64,000 bases of DNA from Bacteroidota bacterium (GTDB lineage: Bacteria > Bacteroidota > Bacteroidia > Bacteroidales > FEN-979), in NCBI GenBank assembly GCA_026391355.1, contig JAPLDH010000077.1:186001-250000 (forward strand). The letters are read 5' to 3'. Within the stretch, counting starts at the first letter, position 1; the number at the start of each line of letters is the position of its first letter. Under the pieces are notes generated by a model that saw only the letters and a program-made list of their open reading frames with translations, had not been told where the DNA came from and made no database searches. The position numbers were made by a program, and so were the translations under genes. Shown here piece after piece: positions 43,148-52,064 of the stretch.

Positions 43148-44839
43148 TCATTTGATCTTAACAAACCTCCCCGAAACCGCTCTTCCTTCCATTCGTAAGG
43201 TATATAAGTAGACTCCCACGGGGAATTTATCAACATCCAAGGTTAGTTTATTATTACCTGCCGCTGTAAGTCCTTGGTTGTCATGAAATATTATTCTTCC
43301 CCGGAGATTATAAATATCAAGCACCACAACTGAAGAATTTGTTATCACATATTTAATGGTAAGCTTATTTCTGGCTGGATCAGGGTATGGAATTGGATAA
43401 TTTCCGGGATCAAATTGATCATTTTCTATTTGGAGCCAGGCTGGGTTGAATTCAAACGCCCCGATATCATATCCGGGACCAAATGGCCTTGCATGATGGT
43501 AAAAATCGAAGTAAACCTGTTTATTATCAGGATATGCCTCATCAATCAAGGGAGAACCGGGAACCAAAGAATAATTTGTTGCTGCAAAGCCGGCACTGTC
43601 GGGAGTTCTGCGGAAATAATTGTTCTTTAGCAGGATATCCGTAGCAGAATTGGGGATCATTACATAAGAATCCTCTCCGTTAAAATTCGTATGGCCATTC
43701 TGGTAAAAATCATAATTCCCGGGATTGATGATAACATTGGATGCGGCGAGATTGTTTTTACTTTTTACACTTAAAAAACGGATGCCATCTGACTTTGGAT
43801 TAACAATGTCATTGAAAAGGAGAAAAACCGATGAATCCTGCTGCATTGAAACATCGGTTACAAAGATCCCGTATTTCATCTGTTGAAGATCTTCGGGGTA
43901 AAATGTACGACCTGCATTTACAATGACATTATTAAAGATCCGGGAACCACCAAGTCCGTGAATTTCTATTCCATCACCTTTTCCATCAGAGACACAATTG
44001 TTATAACAATCGCATTTCGATCCTCCCCCAAGGATAATTCCCGACATCTGTCCGGAAATCATGGCCTGACTATCATTCATAATCAGATTATCATAAACCT
44101 GGCAGTTTTTTGAGGCAGAACTTACCTGAATGCCATCCCAACCGGGATAATTAATGATGTTGCTATAAATTTTTACCCCATCAAGAAGTGATGGAAGCAA
44201 TAATGTGTCTTTGCCATTGCAGTTGACTGTTTGCCCGAAATATTTGGTACTGCCGATGTACATTCCTTCATTTCCTGTGCCGGCAATATAATTATCATGA
44301 ATGATGGTATTGAACTGTGTAAAGTTTTCACGTGTGGAAGTGAAAGAACAATCAGGATCTGTCTTAGCATAGATGCCACTGATCAAAACATTTTCAATGG
44401 AAATATGATCAATTTCATAATCCGAACAAAGTTCGTTGAAACTAATGCCTGCCCCATTTTCTACCCGTTCTATCATAAAACCATAGAAACTGGCAGTATC
44501 ACCTGAACCGGTAAGTTTTATATAACGGCAATGTTCAAAGAGGAATCCAAAATAATGATCCGTATTGACGGTAACCTTCCCGTTCAGATTAGTAAAAACA
44601 AAGGGGTTTTCATACTCACCCTGGAAATTCCTGACAAGGAGATATTTACGTGGTCCGGCAAGAAAAAAAATTGTATCTCCCGGAAACAATTGATTGTATG
44701 GAGAGACACTGGCATCAATAATGAGAACGGAGGAATCAACAATAATACGGTGCCTTTGGGCCTTCAATCCGATGTTGAAGAATAGCAGGATAATCAGCAC
44801 TCCCAATACCATATAATGGCGTATCCATATATTGCTCAT
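43148..44839 (-). CDS. Parallel beta-helix surface protein with T9SS type A sorting domain
   Basis: The 563-aa protein has a signal peptide (ending LLFFNIGLKAQ), then a right-handed beta-helix (Pfam beta_helix/NosD-like) with repeated short units rich in N, G, I and V (IYSNIINYPGWDGIQVSSASKNCQVYDNLIM). The C-terminus (PYPDPARNKLTIKY, VDKFPVGVYLYTL, GRFVKIK) is a type A sorting domain, with the usual N of PNP replaced by D. Such solenoids often bind or cleave polysaccharides; no lyase active site can be identified by eye. It lies 10 bases after a glycosyltransferase gene on the same strand, so it is probably the last gene of the polysaccharide operon. Confidence 0.83.
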   Translation of the reverse strand: MSNIWIRHYMVLGVLIILLFFNIGLKAQRHRIIVDSSVLIIDASVSPYNQLFPGDTIFFLAGPRKYLLVRNFQGEYENPFVFTNLNGKVTVNTDHYFGFLFEHCRYIKLTGSGDTASFYGFMIERVENGAGISFNELCSDYEIDHISIENVLISGIYAKTDPDCSFTSTRENFTQFNTIIHDNYIAGTGNEGMYIGSTKYFGQTVNCNGKDTLLLPSLLDGVKIYSNIINYPGWDGIQVSSASKNCQVYDNLIMNDSQAMISGQMSGIILGGGSKCDCYNNCVSDGKGDGIEIHGLGGSRIFNNVIVNAGRTFYPEDLQQMKYGIFVTDVSMQQDSSVFLLFNDIVNPKSDGIRFLSVKSKNNLAASNVIINPGNYDFYQNGHTNFNGEDSYVMIPNSATDILLKNNYFRRTPDSAGFAATNYSLVPGSPLIDEAYPDNKQVYFDFYHHARPFGPGYDIGAFEFNPAWLQIENDQFDPGNYPIPYPDPARNKLTIKYVITNSSVVVLDIYNLRGRIIFHDNQGLTAAGNNKLTLDVDKFPVGVYLYTLRMEGRAVSGRFVKIK

Positions 44840-44849
44840 GAATGATTTG

Positions 44850-46040
44850 TCACTTACTCCGTACGGCTCTTTCCCAGTTAACAGATTGCGTTTTTTTTAT
44901 AAACCGAATAAATCCAAGAAAAACAGAGAGGTTCATGATAAAAAAATAGTAGGGCACAAACAGCAATTTCACCCTGACCGACCTGTTTTCAAGGTACCAT
45001 CCCAATAGGGCCGCAATATAAAATGCTATTTGCAGCCAAAAGAGGATGCTGTAAAACCCGAAATTAAAGATCCCTTCCTGCAATGAAAGGATCAGACCCA
45101 CAATCAACATGAACAACAAAGAAAGCGGAGCCAGTGTCCATCGTAAAACTCGGTGTGAAATATACTGAAAGGATAAAGTGCCGTACCTGAAAACATTAAG
45201 CAGCGAATGCAACCGGATCACTGACTGTAAACCGCCTGCCGAAATGCGGATCTTTCGTTTAAGCTCCTCTTTAACATTCGCTGAGGCCGTTTCAATGGCA
45301 TACGCTTCCGGATCGTACTGGATGGTATATCCTTTTTGGGCGACCCGCAAGGAGATAATGAAGTCATCAAGCAGGGTATCGCGTTCAACCTCCTGGTAAA
45401 GTTCTGTCCGGATTGCAAAAAGCTCACCTGCTGCGCCTACAACGGAATAAAGTTCGGCATCCCATTTTTTCAACATGGATTCATATTTCCAGTAGAGACC
45501 CTCTCCTGCGCCTGCAGCGCTATCTTTTTCTTTGCTGAAAATACGTTTCTCTCCGGATACACATCCGACTTTCGGATCGCTGAAAAGTCGGACCATCCGG
45601 CGAATGGATTCCCGCCCCAGCATCGTGTTTGCATCGCAAAAGACCACGATGGGGGTTTTTACAAGTTTCATCCCCCTGTTTATCGCGCCGATCTTCCCGC
45701 TCCGTTCAGGAAGATGGTGAACTTCCAACCCTTCATACTGTTTAAGGAGTTCAGGGGTCCCGTCATCCGAACCATCTGTAACCCAAACCATGTGCAGCTT
45801 TTCGTGAGGGTAGTCAAGTTCCAGCGAATTTCTCACCTTTTCTGCCACATAATCACGTTCATTGTATGCTGCAATAAACAGAGTTACGTCCGGTTCATAT
45901 GTTTCATCAGGGTCTGTCTTTTTTGAACCTTCAAACAACCGTTTTACCCGGATCAGCAGAAATAGCAGGATACCATAGCCTATATATGTATAAAACACAA
46001 TGAAAACAAGAATCCACAAAGTAATTTGAAGCGCCAGCAT
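44850..46040 (-). CDS. Membrane glycosyltransferase family 2 (cellulose-synthase-like)
   Basis: The 396-aa protein has an N-terminal membrane helix, a GT2 domain and three C-terminal helices. Motifs are VTLFIAAYNERDYVAEKV, VTDGSDDGT, FCDANTML (D-x-D-like metal site), DDFIISLRVAQKGY (catalytic E/D-D region) and RKIRISAGGLQ (in the position of Q-x-x-R-W). Processive enzymes of this type extend beta-linked polysaccharides such as cellulose, poly-GlcNAc or hyaluronan while exporting them; the product here is unknown. The next gene upstream, the FkbM methyltransferase, ends 2 bases before, so the two are co-transcribed. Confidence 0.85.
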   Translation of the reverse strand: MLALQITLWILVFIVFYTYIGYGILLFLLIRVKRLFEGSKKTDPDETYEPDVTLFIAAYNERDYVAEKVRNSLELDYPHEKLHMVWVTDGSDDGTPELLKQYEGLEVHHLPERSGKIGAINRGMKLVKTPIVVFCDANTMLGRESIRRMVRLFSDPKVGCVSGEKRIFSKEKDSAAGAGEGLYWKYESMLKKWDAELYSVVGAAGELFAIRTELYQEVERDTLLDDFIISLRVAQKGYTIQYDPEAYAIETASANVKEELKRKIRISAGGLQSVIRLHSLLNVFRYGTLSFQYISHRVLRWTLAPLSLLFMLIVGLILSLQEGIFNFGFYSILFWLQIAFYIAALLGWYLENRSVRVKLLFVPYYFFIMNLSVFLGFIRFIKKTQSVNWERAVRSK

Positions 46041-46042
46041 AA

Positions 46043-46819
46043 TTATACATTTTTAATTTTTCTTGCATAAATATTAAACTGATCCACAATCCCGAATTCA
46101 AATGGAGCGATACTGCTAAGGGCTTTTTTGATGGATTGGCCACCGCTATGTTTATCCTCCATAACAAAGGTAAGATTTGGGTACAGAAGGATAAACTCTT
46201 TTGCTCCGCGGATAGCTTCTGGTTCCATGCCTTCAATATCAAGCTTGAAGAGGATCTTCTCATCCAATCCAAGGCTAAGCTCAGGAAAAATGGAATCAAA
46301 TGTCCGGATGTTTGCCAGACAGTCTCCAGGGCCATTATCTCTTGTATAATGTGAAGCTCCAGTATTTACGGGATCAAAAATAAAATCCAGCCGCTTATTT
46401 TCATCACCAAGTCCATAAGGATAAACCCTGACCTTGGAGGATAAATTATTAAGCTCAACATTTTTTACCAGTATTTCATAGGTACTGAGCATTGGTTCAA
46501 AGGCCAGACAGGGCAAACCCAGACGTGCCAGCAAAATGGTATACCCGCCCACACAGGCGCCCCCGTCGATGAAAACAGTATGCTCCTTTCGCTGTTCAAG
46601 AATGAACTGTTTGACACTCCATTCATAACCGTAATTGGCAAACTGGAAATCATTCGTATTTTTCCTGCAAAAGAATTCTCCGATCGATGTTGTAATCAAA
46701 CGATCGTGGGAGTGGGAAGTTCGGAACAGGACATATTTTATTGCACTGATGACTGAAACAAGATCGCCATGTTTTATATACTCAAAGAAATAACGGAAAT
46801 AAATAATTAGTTTAGTCAT
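46043..46819 (-). CDS. FkbM-family methyltransferase
   Basis: The 258-aa protein has the SAM-binding start TVFIDGGACVGGYTILLARLG, the acidic LAFEPM and LFKLDIEGMEPEAIRGA, typical of FkbM methyltransferases. These O-methylate sugars and other small molecules, and in polysaccharide loci they usually cap or decorate a sugar. It is the first gene of the minus-strand group FkbM-GT2-beta-helix and divergent from the Cys-less AsnB-like gene (225-base spacer, nothing else seen there). Confidence 0.85.
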   Translation of the reverse strand: MTKLIIYFRYFFEYIKHGDLVSVISAIKYVLFRTSHSHDRLITTSIGEFFCRKNTNDFQFANYGYEWSVKQFILEQRKEHTVFIDGGACVGGYTILLARLGLPCLAFEPMLSTYEILVKNVELNNLSSKVRVYPYGLGDENKRLDFIFDPVNTGASHYTRDNGPGDCLANIRTFDSIFPELSLGLDEKILFKLDIEGMEPEAIRGAKEFILLYPNLTFVMEDKHSGGQSIKKALSSIAPFEFGIVDQFNIYARKIKNV

Positions 46820-47044
46820 GATTTATGTACTTAGCTGATAAAACCAGTTCTTACCAAGGCTTCTCCTGGTTATTCTTATTGTCCTATAGTCCGGTTTAGA
46901 AATATTTGAATAAGAGAGTTTGTTAAGCCATGTCAATACAAATATAAAGAAAGAAAAGAAAGTGATGAAAGAATACGCATAATATTTTGAAATCTTCCTT
47001 ATATTAGCGTATAATTTACTATTGATTCACCAGAACTTTCATCT

Positions 47045-48901
47045 ATGAACTCAATTCAACCCTATATTTTTGGATTATTTGATCCGCAAGGTCAAATTAC
47101 AAGACAGATGAATACCAGTCAAATGCTTGGTCAGCTCACCGGGAGGATCCTTTCAAACGGATATGTTTCAGGTAAAAAGGGTGATCGCCAGGTGTACATT
47201 TACAGTCGCATTTATAACCTTGAAGAGGTCAGAAAACAAATTGGCAGTGCGCAAGGAAATTCAGCGGACCTGATCCTCGACATTTTTGACCGGGAAGGTG
47301 TAAAGGGTTTCAGACGGTTAAACGGGAAATTTACCATCATCATTTGTGAACCAGAGAGGATAATCATTATACGCGACAGGAACGGGGAAGGGCGGATGGT
47401 CTATTATACAAAAGATTTTTTCACGGATTCTTACCAGGGATTATCTCTTTTCAAAGGGTTCAAAGCAGTGCCTGATCTTACAGGGATAACAACATTTCTG
47501 AAGATCGGGTATATTCCTGCCCCGGTGACCTCGCTTGAAGGTGTCAGTAAAATCCCTGCAGGAGAAATACTGTATGTAACAGGGAAAGGGTTGAATCTTG
47601 AGAAACTATTTGATTTTGAAGAAATCAGACATCATGAACGGAAAGAGATCCCGGTTAATGAAGCCATAGAAAATTATGCTGATCTCCTTAAAAAATCATT
47701 GATCCGCAGGATAGGCAGTGCAGATACTGTCGGAGCATTGCTAAGCGGGGGATACGATTCGGGTGGAAATATTGCAATGCTGAGGGAGGTTCATCCCGGA
47801 AAGATCAAAACCTATTCAATAGGATTTAAGGATAATCCTGCTTCCGAGTTACCCTATACAAAGATGATGGCTGAGAAATTCGGCGCTGAGCACAGCGAAT
47901 ACCTGATGGATGGTACAGAGATCGAATACCTTCCGGACATCATCGATTCCCTGGGTGATCCTTTTTCCGAATCAGGGTTCATGCTTAACCATTCAGCCAT
48001 GAAAATGGTTGCCGGAGAAAATCTCGATGTTACGATCGGGGGTGATGGCAATGACCAATATTTCGGAGCAGGTATCCGGGAAACTGCATTGCGTTATAAA
48101 ATGCAGCGGTTCGGGTTGACTCCATTCTCGAAGGCGCTGAACAAATTAAGCGACAACAGCCTGTTTGATCTTGACAACCTTGCCTTCCGTATTCATTTTC
48201 AGAATCAAAAAATATTAGATGTGATGGAGCCTGAAACTTTTGGACTGCATGATTATCAGCTTAACCGCATTTTTAATATGGAATCCATTCCACCCCATCC
48301 TTATCTGAAGGAGATTCCCCGACATTTTAAATCGTATGAAGAATTATGGTTGCAGCGGAATTATTATCTCCATATCCGGCATTCGGTGAATGAGGTGATC
48401 ATATTCAAGGCATCGCGGCTTTCGGAGAGTTTCGGGGTTCATCTGGCATTTTCATATACCGATCTTGATATTTACAACTTCCTGCAAGGTCTTCCGATTT
48501 CGTTAAGGGCAAAAGGTACTATTGAGGAGTGCATGAAAGGGAAAGGAATCACTAAATTTATTCATAAGCAGCTTGTGAAACCGATGTTACCGGCAGCCGT
48601 TACAAACAGGCCCAAGCAAGGAGGATTCTCTCCGCTGGAGATATTCTTTAACGACAAAACCCGTCGTGAAAACATCTATCGTTATATCCGGAATTCCGCG
48701 TTTGCTGCTACTTTGAAAACCTCCGGATTTCTTGATGCTTTCTTTGAACAGTACGAACGTCTTTCGACGGGGAAAACATACTGGTTCTGGTACAAACAGG
48801 TTAAATCGAATCAGATGCTCAACCTCCTGATCATTACCTTATGGTGGGATCGTGTTCTGCAGGGAAAGAAATCGGGGAAATTATCAGATTATATTGGTTA
48901 A
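47045..48901 (+). CDS. Asparagine-synthetase-like protein lacking the glutaminase cysteine
   Basis: The 618-aa protein has both AsnB modules. The N-terminal class II amidotransferase fold is recognisable (IYSRIYNLEEVRKQ, FRRLNGKFTIIICE, RDRNGEGRMVYY), but it starts MNSIQPYIFGLFDP and has no Cys2, so it cannot release ammonia from glutamine in the usual way. The C-terminal synthetase module has the ATP-pyrophosphatase loop LLSGGYDSGG (~233) and TIGGDGNDQYFGAG. AsnB homologs in polysaccharide loci are thought to amidate uronic acids; this one may use free ammonia or do another adenylation. It is the only plus-strand gene in the locus and converges on the GT/acyltransferase fusion (11-base gap). 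Confidence 0.8.
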   Translation: MNSIQPYIFGLFDPQGQITRQMNTSQMLGQLTGRILSNGYVSGKKGDRQVYIYSRIYNLEEVRKQIGSAQGNSADLILDIFDREGVKGFRRLNGKFTIIICEPERIIIIRDRNGEGRMVYYTKDFFTDSYQGLSLFKGFKAVPDLTGITTFLKIGYIPAPVTSLEGVSKIPAGEILYVTGKGLNLEKLFDFEEIRHHERKEIPVNEAIENYADLLKKSLIRRIGSADTVGALLSGGYDSGGNIAMLREVHPGKIKTYSIGFKDNPASELPYTKMMAEKFGAEHSEYLMDGTEIEYLPDIIDSLGDPFSESGFMLNHSAMKMVAGENLDVTIGGDGNDQYFGAGIRETALRYKMQRFGLTPFSKALNKLSDNSLFDLDNLAFRIHFQNQKILDVMEPETFGLHDYQLNRIFNMESIPPHPYLKEIPRHFKSYEELWLQRNYYLHIRHSVNEVIIFKASRLSESFGVHLAFSYTDLDIYNFLQGLPISLRAKGTIEECMKGKGITKFIHKQLVKPMLPAAVTNRPKQGGFSPLEIFFNDKTRRENIYRYIRNSAFAATLKTSGFLDAFFEQYERLSTGKTYWFWYKQVKSNQMLNLLIITLWWDRVLQGKKSGKLSDYIG

Positions 48902-48912
48902 ATTAAATGGTA

Positions 48913-50748
48913 TTAAACACGCTCCCAGAGTCCTGTTTCCGCATTTAACCGCTTAATTACCCTGCAGGGATTGCCAACGGCAACACAAAACGGGGGGATA
49001 TTCCTTGTAACTACGCTTCCGGCGCCGATTTGTGATCGCTCTCCGATGCTGACACCGGCAAGCACCACAGAATTAGCGCCAATGTGCGCTTCATCTCCAA
49101 TTGTCACCGGGTGGATATCAAGGGGTTGAACGCTTGAATTTTTAGTGGCATCCTGGTATCCATGGTTGAAGCCGCTGACAAACACATGCTGTCCCAGGCC
49201 TGAACCGTTTCCCATTTTCACCGGTCCGATGATTACAGAGCCAATGCCAACCCTGACACGGTTTCCAAGAATTACAGATCCCGAACCGTTGTTGATCGTT
49301 GTGAAATCCTCAATGGTTGTTAAGTTACCAATCTCAAATTTATTCCAGGGGAACACATCGATGCGTGACCAGCGCCGAATTTTTGATCCTTTCCCCCGTT
49401 TATGGACAAAAGGGTTAAGGAACCTTCGCACCCACCAGCGGGGACGTGGGTTTCGTCTTGGGGTGATTGTCCAGAGAAGAAAGCTTTTAAGCTTTGGATT
49501 TTTTTTCAGTTTGTCAATGAATCCCATGTTTTGAAACTTTTTACTTTGCCTGTTGGCAGAAACCTTTTCAATACAGTTATAAATCTCCGTTACATTGTTT
49601 TCCCACGTATGGCCGGTGGCATATTCACGGCGTTTCCGTTGGTTTTCAGGAGAATCCTCGCGGAGAGCCTGTTCAATCGCCCGGATATAGCCCGCTTTAT
49701 CTGTTGCAAGGTAAGTAAAGTCACTGAAATATTCCATCGCTTCGGTAGCCGTCGCAACAGTAGGTTTTCCCATGGCAAGGTATTCATCGATTTTCCGCGG
49801 GTAATTTCCCCGTGTTGCATCGTTGATTAATTGCGGGTTTATGCATACATCAAAGCCTTTAATATACCGTGGAAGGACTGACGGATCGCGCGAACCAAGA
49901 AAGTGAACATTAGAAATCGAATGGAGAACGGAAGATTTGAAGGCATCATCCTCCGGACCAACCAGCACAATACTCCATTCCGGCCGTTCCTTTGCTATGC
50001 CGGCAATCAATTGGATATCGAGGCGGCGCGACGACATAGCCCCCACATAACCTATGACCGACCGGGTAAAACCTGTTAAATCCTCTGCCGGCAGGATCTC
50101 TCGTTCAACATCATTGAACAGAGAAACATCGCAGCCTTGTCCAACCATATAGGAGTGTTGATTGAATTGTTTCCCGTATTCAGCATATAACGTGGAATTG
50201 TTTACCACCACATCGGCTTTGCGGATCAGTTGCGGTTCAAGACGAACACCTTGTTTACGCCAGTATGGATTTTTGGTCAGGTAATCGCGCATATAATAAA
50301 CATAGGTAGCCGGGTTCAATAGCTCCTTCATGTAAAGCCCATTGAACATTGAACTATCGTTGAACAAGATGAAATTCTGAAATCCAAGACGTTGGATGGC
50401 CGATCTGATGGCTTTTGCAAAAATCCGGTTATTCCGCTTGTTCAGGAAATCGTATAAAACCGGTGACCTGACCCAGTTGATCGATTCCAAGATCCCTCTC
50501 GGATTTAGGTTCCACAGGTTCTCATCGAGTTTCACCAGGTCCGGGATCTCGCCTTTCTGAACCCGGATCCGGTGTTTTATCCTGGGAGAGTCTTTTTCCT
50601 TATATACAGTGAAACGGTCGAGCGGGGAATTTACATAAAGCACACGGTTATGACGGGTAAATTCAATAGCAATGTTTTTGCAATTACTGCCAATTTCGAT
50701 ATCCCAGGGTTGAATTCCCACTACGATAATGTCGCGGTTCTGTATCAT
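48913..50748 (-). CDS. Glycosyltransferase fused to a hexapeptide-repeat acyltransferase
   Basis: The 611-aa protein has two parts. Residues ~1-390 form a GT-B-type glycosyltransferase (NVHFLGSRDPSVLPRYIKGFDVCINP, RKIDEYLAMGKPTVATAT). After a basic linker, residues ~455-611 form a left-handed beta-helix acyltransferase of the WbbJ/MaoC-like type (VRVGIGSVIIGPVKMGNGSGLG, VTIGDEAHIGANSVVLAGVSIGERSQIGAGSVVT, VAVGNPCRVIKRL). The pair probably adds a sugar and acetylates (or otherwise acylates) the product. The two parts are usually separate genes; no stop or frameshift is seen between them. Its start is 24 bases after the stop of the GT4 gene upstream. Confidence 0.82.
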   Translation of the reverse strand: MIQNRDIIVVGIQPWDIEIGSNCKNIAIEFTRHNRVLYVNSPLDRFTVYKEKDSPRIKHRIRVQKGEIPDLVKLDENLWNLNPRGILESINWVRSPVLYDFLNKRNNRIFAKAIRSAIQRLGFQNFILFNDSSMFNGLYMKELLNPATYVYYMRDYLTKNPYWRKQGVRLEPQLIRKADVVVNNSTLYAEYGKQFNQHSYMVGQGCDVSLFNDVEREILPAEDLTGFTRSVIGYVGAMSSRRLDIQLIAGIAKERPEWSIVLVGPEDDAFKSSVLHSISNVHFLGSRDPSVLPRYIKGFDVCINPQLINDATRGNYPRKIDEYLAMGKPTVATATEAMEYFSDFTYLATDKAGYIRAIEQALREDSPENQRKRREYATGHTWENNVTEIYNCIEKVSANRQSKKFQNMGFIDKLKKNPKLKSFLLWTITPRRNPRPRWWVRRFLNPFVHKRGKGSKIRRWSRIDVFPWNKFEIGNLTTIEDFTTINNGSGSVILGNRVRVGIGSVIIGPVKMGNGSGLGQHVFVSGFNHGYQDATKNSSVQPLDIHPVTIGDEAHIGANSVVLAGVSIGERSQIGAGSVVTRNIPPFCVAVGNPCRVIKRLNAETGLWERV

Positions 50749-50772
50749 TTTCGGCTATTTTTCCAGAATTGA

Positions 50773-51927
50773 CTATTTCAGGGTTGAATAAACTTCACGA
50801 TAAATTTCAAGTACATTTTCAGCCATTGCCCGCCATGAGAATTTTGCGGCCTGGATAAAACCTTTTTGTACCAAATCATCTTTCAGTAATTTCTCTTCCG
50901 TTAACCTGATCATGGCCTGTGTAATCTCTTCAGGTTTATAAGGATCAACGATAAATGCTGCCAATCCTGCAATTTCAGGCATGGAAGAGGTATTGGAAGT
51001 GATTACCGGCCCTCCGCAGGCCATTGCTTCAAGCATGGGAATGCCAAAACTTTCACGTAGCGATGGATATAAAAATACCTCGCAAAGACTGTAGATAGCC
51101 GGCAAATCAGTGTTTATTACATATCCGGTAAGGATGATCCGGTTGATCAGCGAGTTGTCCCCGATCTCTTCAAGAATTCTATCAAGTTCTGCACGGTCAT
51201 AATCAAGCATCACCAATTGGATATCGGCGCCGGTGAGTTTAATGAAATCAGCATATGCTTTCAACGTCCCTTTTGTGTTCTTCTTAGGATCTGTATTTCC
51301 CAGGAAAAAAAAGAAATGACCGGGAAGGTGATATTTCTCTTTTACACGATGTAATTCGGATGGATCGGAAACTGGTTTAAAATGGTCGCTTACCCCATTA
51401 TATACGGCTGTTAGCCGAGGATCCCCCTGCATCCCAAAAAATTCTCCGATTCTGTTCTTTTCAAAGTGTGAAACGGTGATAATGGCTTTGCTCTTTTTTA
51501 TTACCCTGGGAACTACAATTCTCCTGTAAACGTTCCCGAATTTCTGATAGGTTGTACCTGAACCGCTGAGGATTTTCGGGTAGCTGCTTTCCATGTAAAT
51601 GATGTCGTGCAATGTAACCACAAGTGGAATTGCTGTATTGACAGGGGCAGTATTGCTGGTACAATGAAGAATCTCGCAACCATCATTTTTAGCAGCCCGT
51701 GGAAGTGCAATCTGTTCCCACAGAGGGTAAAATCCCCCGGTGAGTTCAACAATCCTGAAATTTGGCGTTTCACGAAGGGCGGTTTTATCTTCATCCGGAC
51801 TGACATAGACCATATATTCATTTTCGTGGTCAATCTCCTGCAGGTTGTTGATCAATTCCAATGCGACCATATCCATTCCGTGCTTCTTTTTCCGGAATAG
51901 CCGTTGTCCTTCAATACCGATTTTCAT
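50773..51927 (-). CDS. Glycosyltransferase family 4
   Basis: The 384-aa GT-B enzyme starts MKIGIEGQRLFRKKKHGMDM and has the family's C-terminal donor site: FFLGNTDPKKNTKGTLKAY and PSLRESFGIPMLEAMACGGPVITSN, the E-x7-E motif that contacts the nucleotide sugar. It probably adds one sugar (mannose or a similar residue) to the lipid-linked repeat unit on the cytosolic side. A 137-base spacer with an inverted repeat separates it from the GT2 gene upstream, the largest break in the minus-strand run, so a second promoter is possible here. Confidence 0.9.
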   Translation of the reverse strand: MKIGIEGQRLFRKKKHGMDMVALELINNLQEIDHENEYMVYVSPDEDKTALRETPNFRIVELTGGFYPLWEQIALPRAAKNDGCEILHCTSNTAPVNTAIPLVVTLHDIIYMESSYPKILSGSGTTYQKFGNVYRRIVVPRVIKKSKAIITVSHFEKNRIGEFFGMQGDPRLTAVYNGVSDHFKPVSDPSELHRVKEKYHLPGHFFFFLGNTDPKKNTKGTLKAYADFIKLTGADIQLVMLDYDRAELDRILEEIGDNSLINRIILTGYVINTDLPAIYSLCEVFLYPSLRESFGIPMLEAMACGGPVITSNTSSMPEIAGLAAFIVDPYKPEEITQAMIRLTEEKLLKDDLVQKGFIQAAKFSWRAMAENVLEIYREVYSTLK

Positions 51928-51946
51928 ATGAAAGATTTTTTGTATT

Positions 51947-52023
51947 CACCACAGATTACACGGATTACACAAATTAAAACATCTCATATTCAGTTATCTG
52001 TGAAAATCTGTGATAAATCTGTG
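51947..52023. repeat. CACAGATT / AATCTGTG inverted repeat, family D
   Basis: Left arm CACCACAGATTACACGGATT (51947-51970 region) and right arm ATCTGTG-AAAATCTGTG-ATAAATCTGTG (51996-52023). Imperfect inverted copies with internal direct repeats fill the gap between two glycosyltransferase genes. Confidence 0.65.
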
Positions 52024-52064
52024 TTATCTATGTTGAAAAAATACTAATTAGTCATCTCTATTCT

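Noticed and set aside
45336-45926. 196-aa plus-strand ORF under the GT2 gene
   Set aside because: Shadow of a well-defined glycosyltransferase frame.
45931-46335. 134-aa minus-strand ORF overlapping FkbM and GT2
   Set aside because: Another frame across the FkbM C-terminus; both flanking genes have full family motifs and fit end to end with a 2-base gap.
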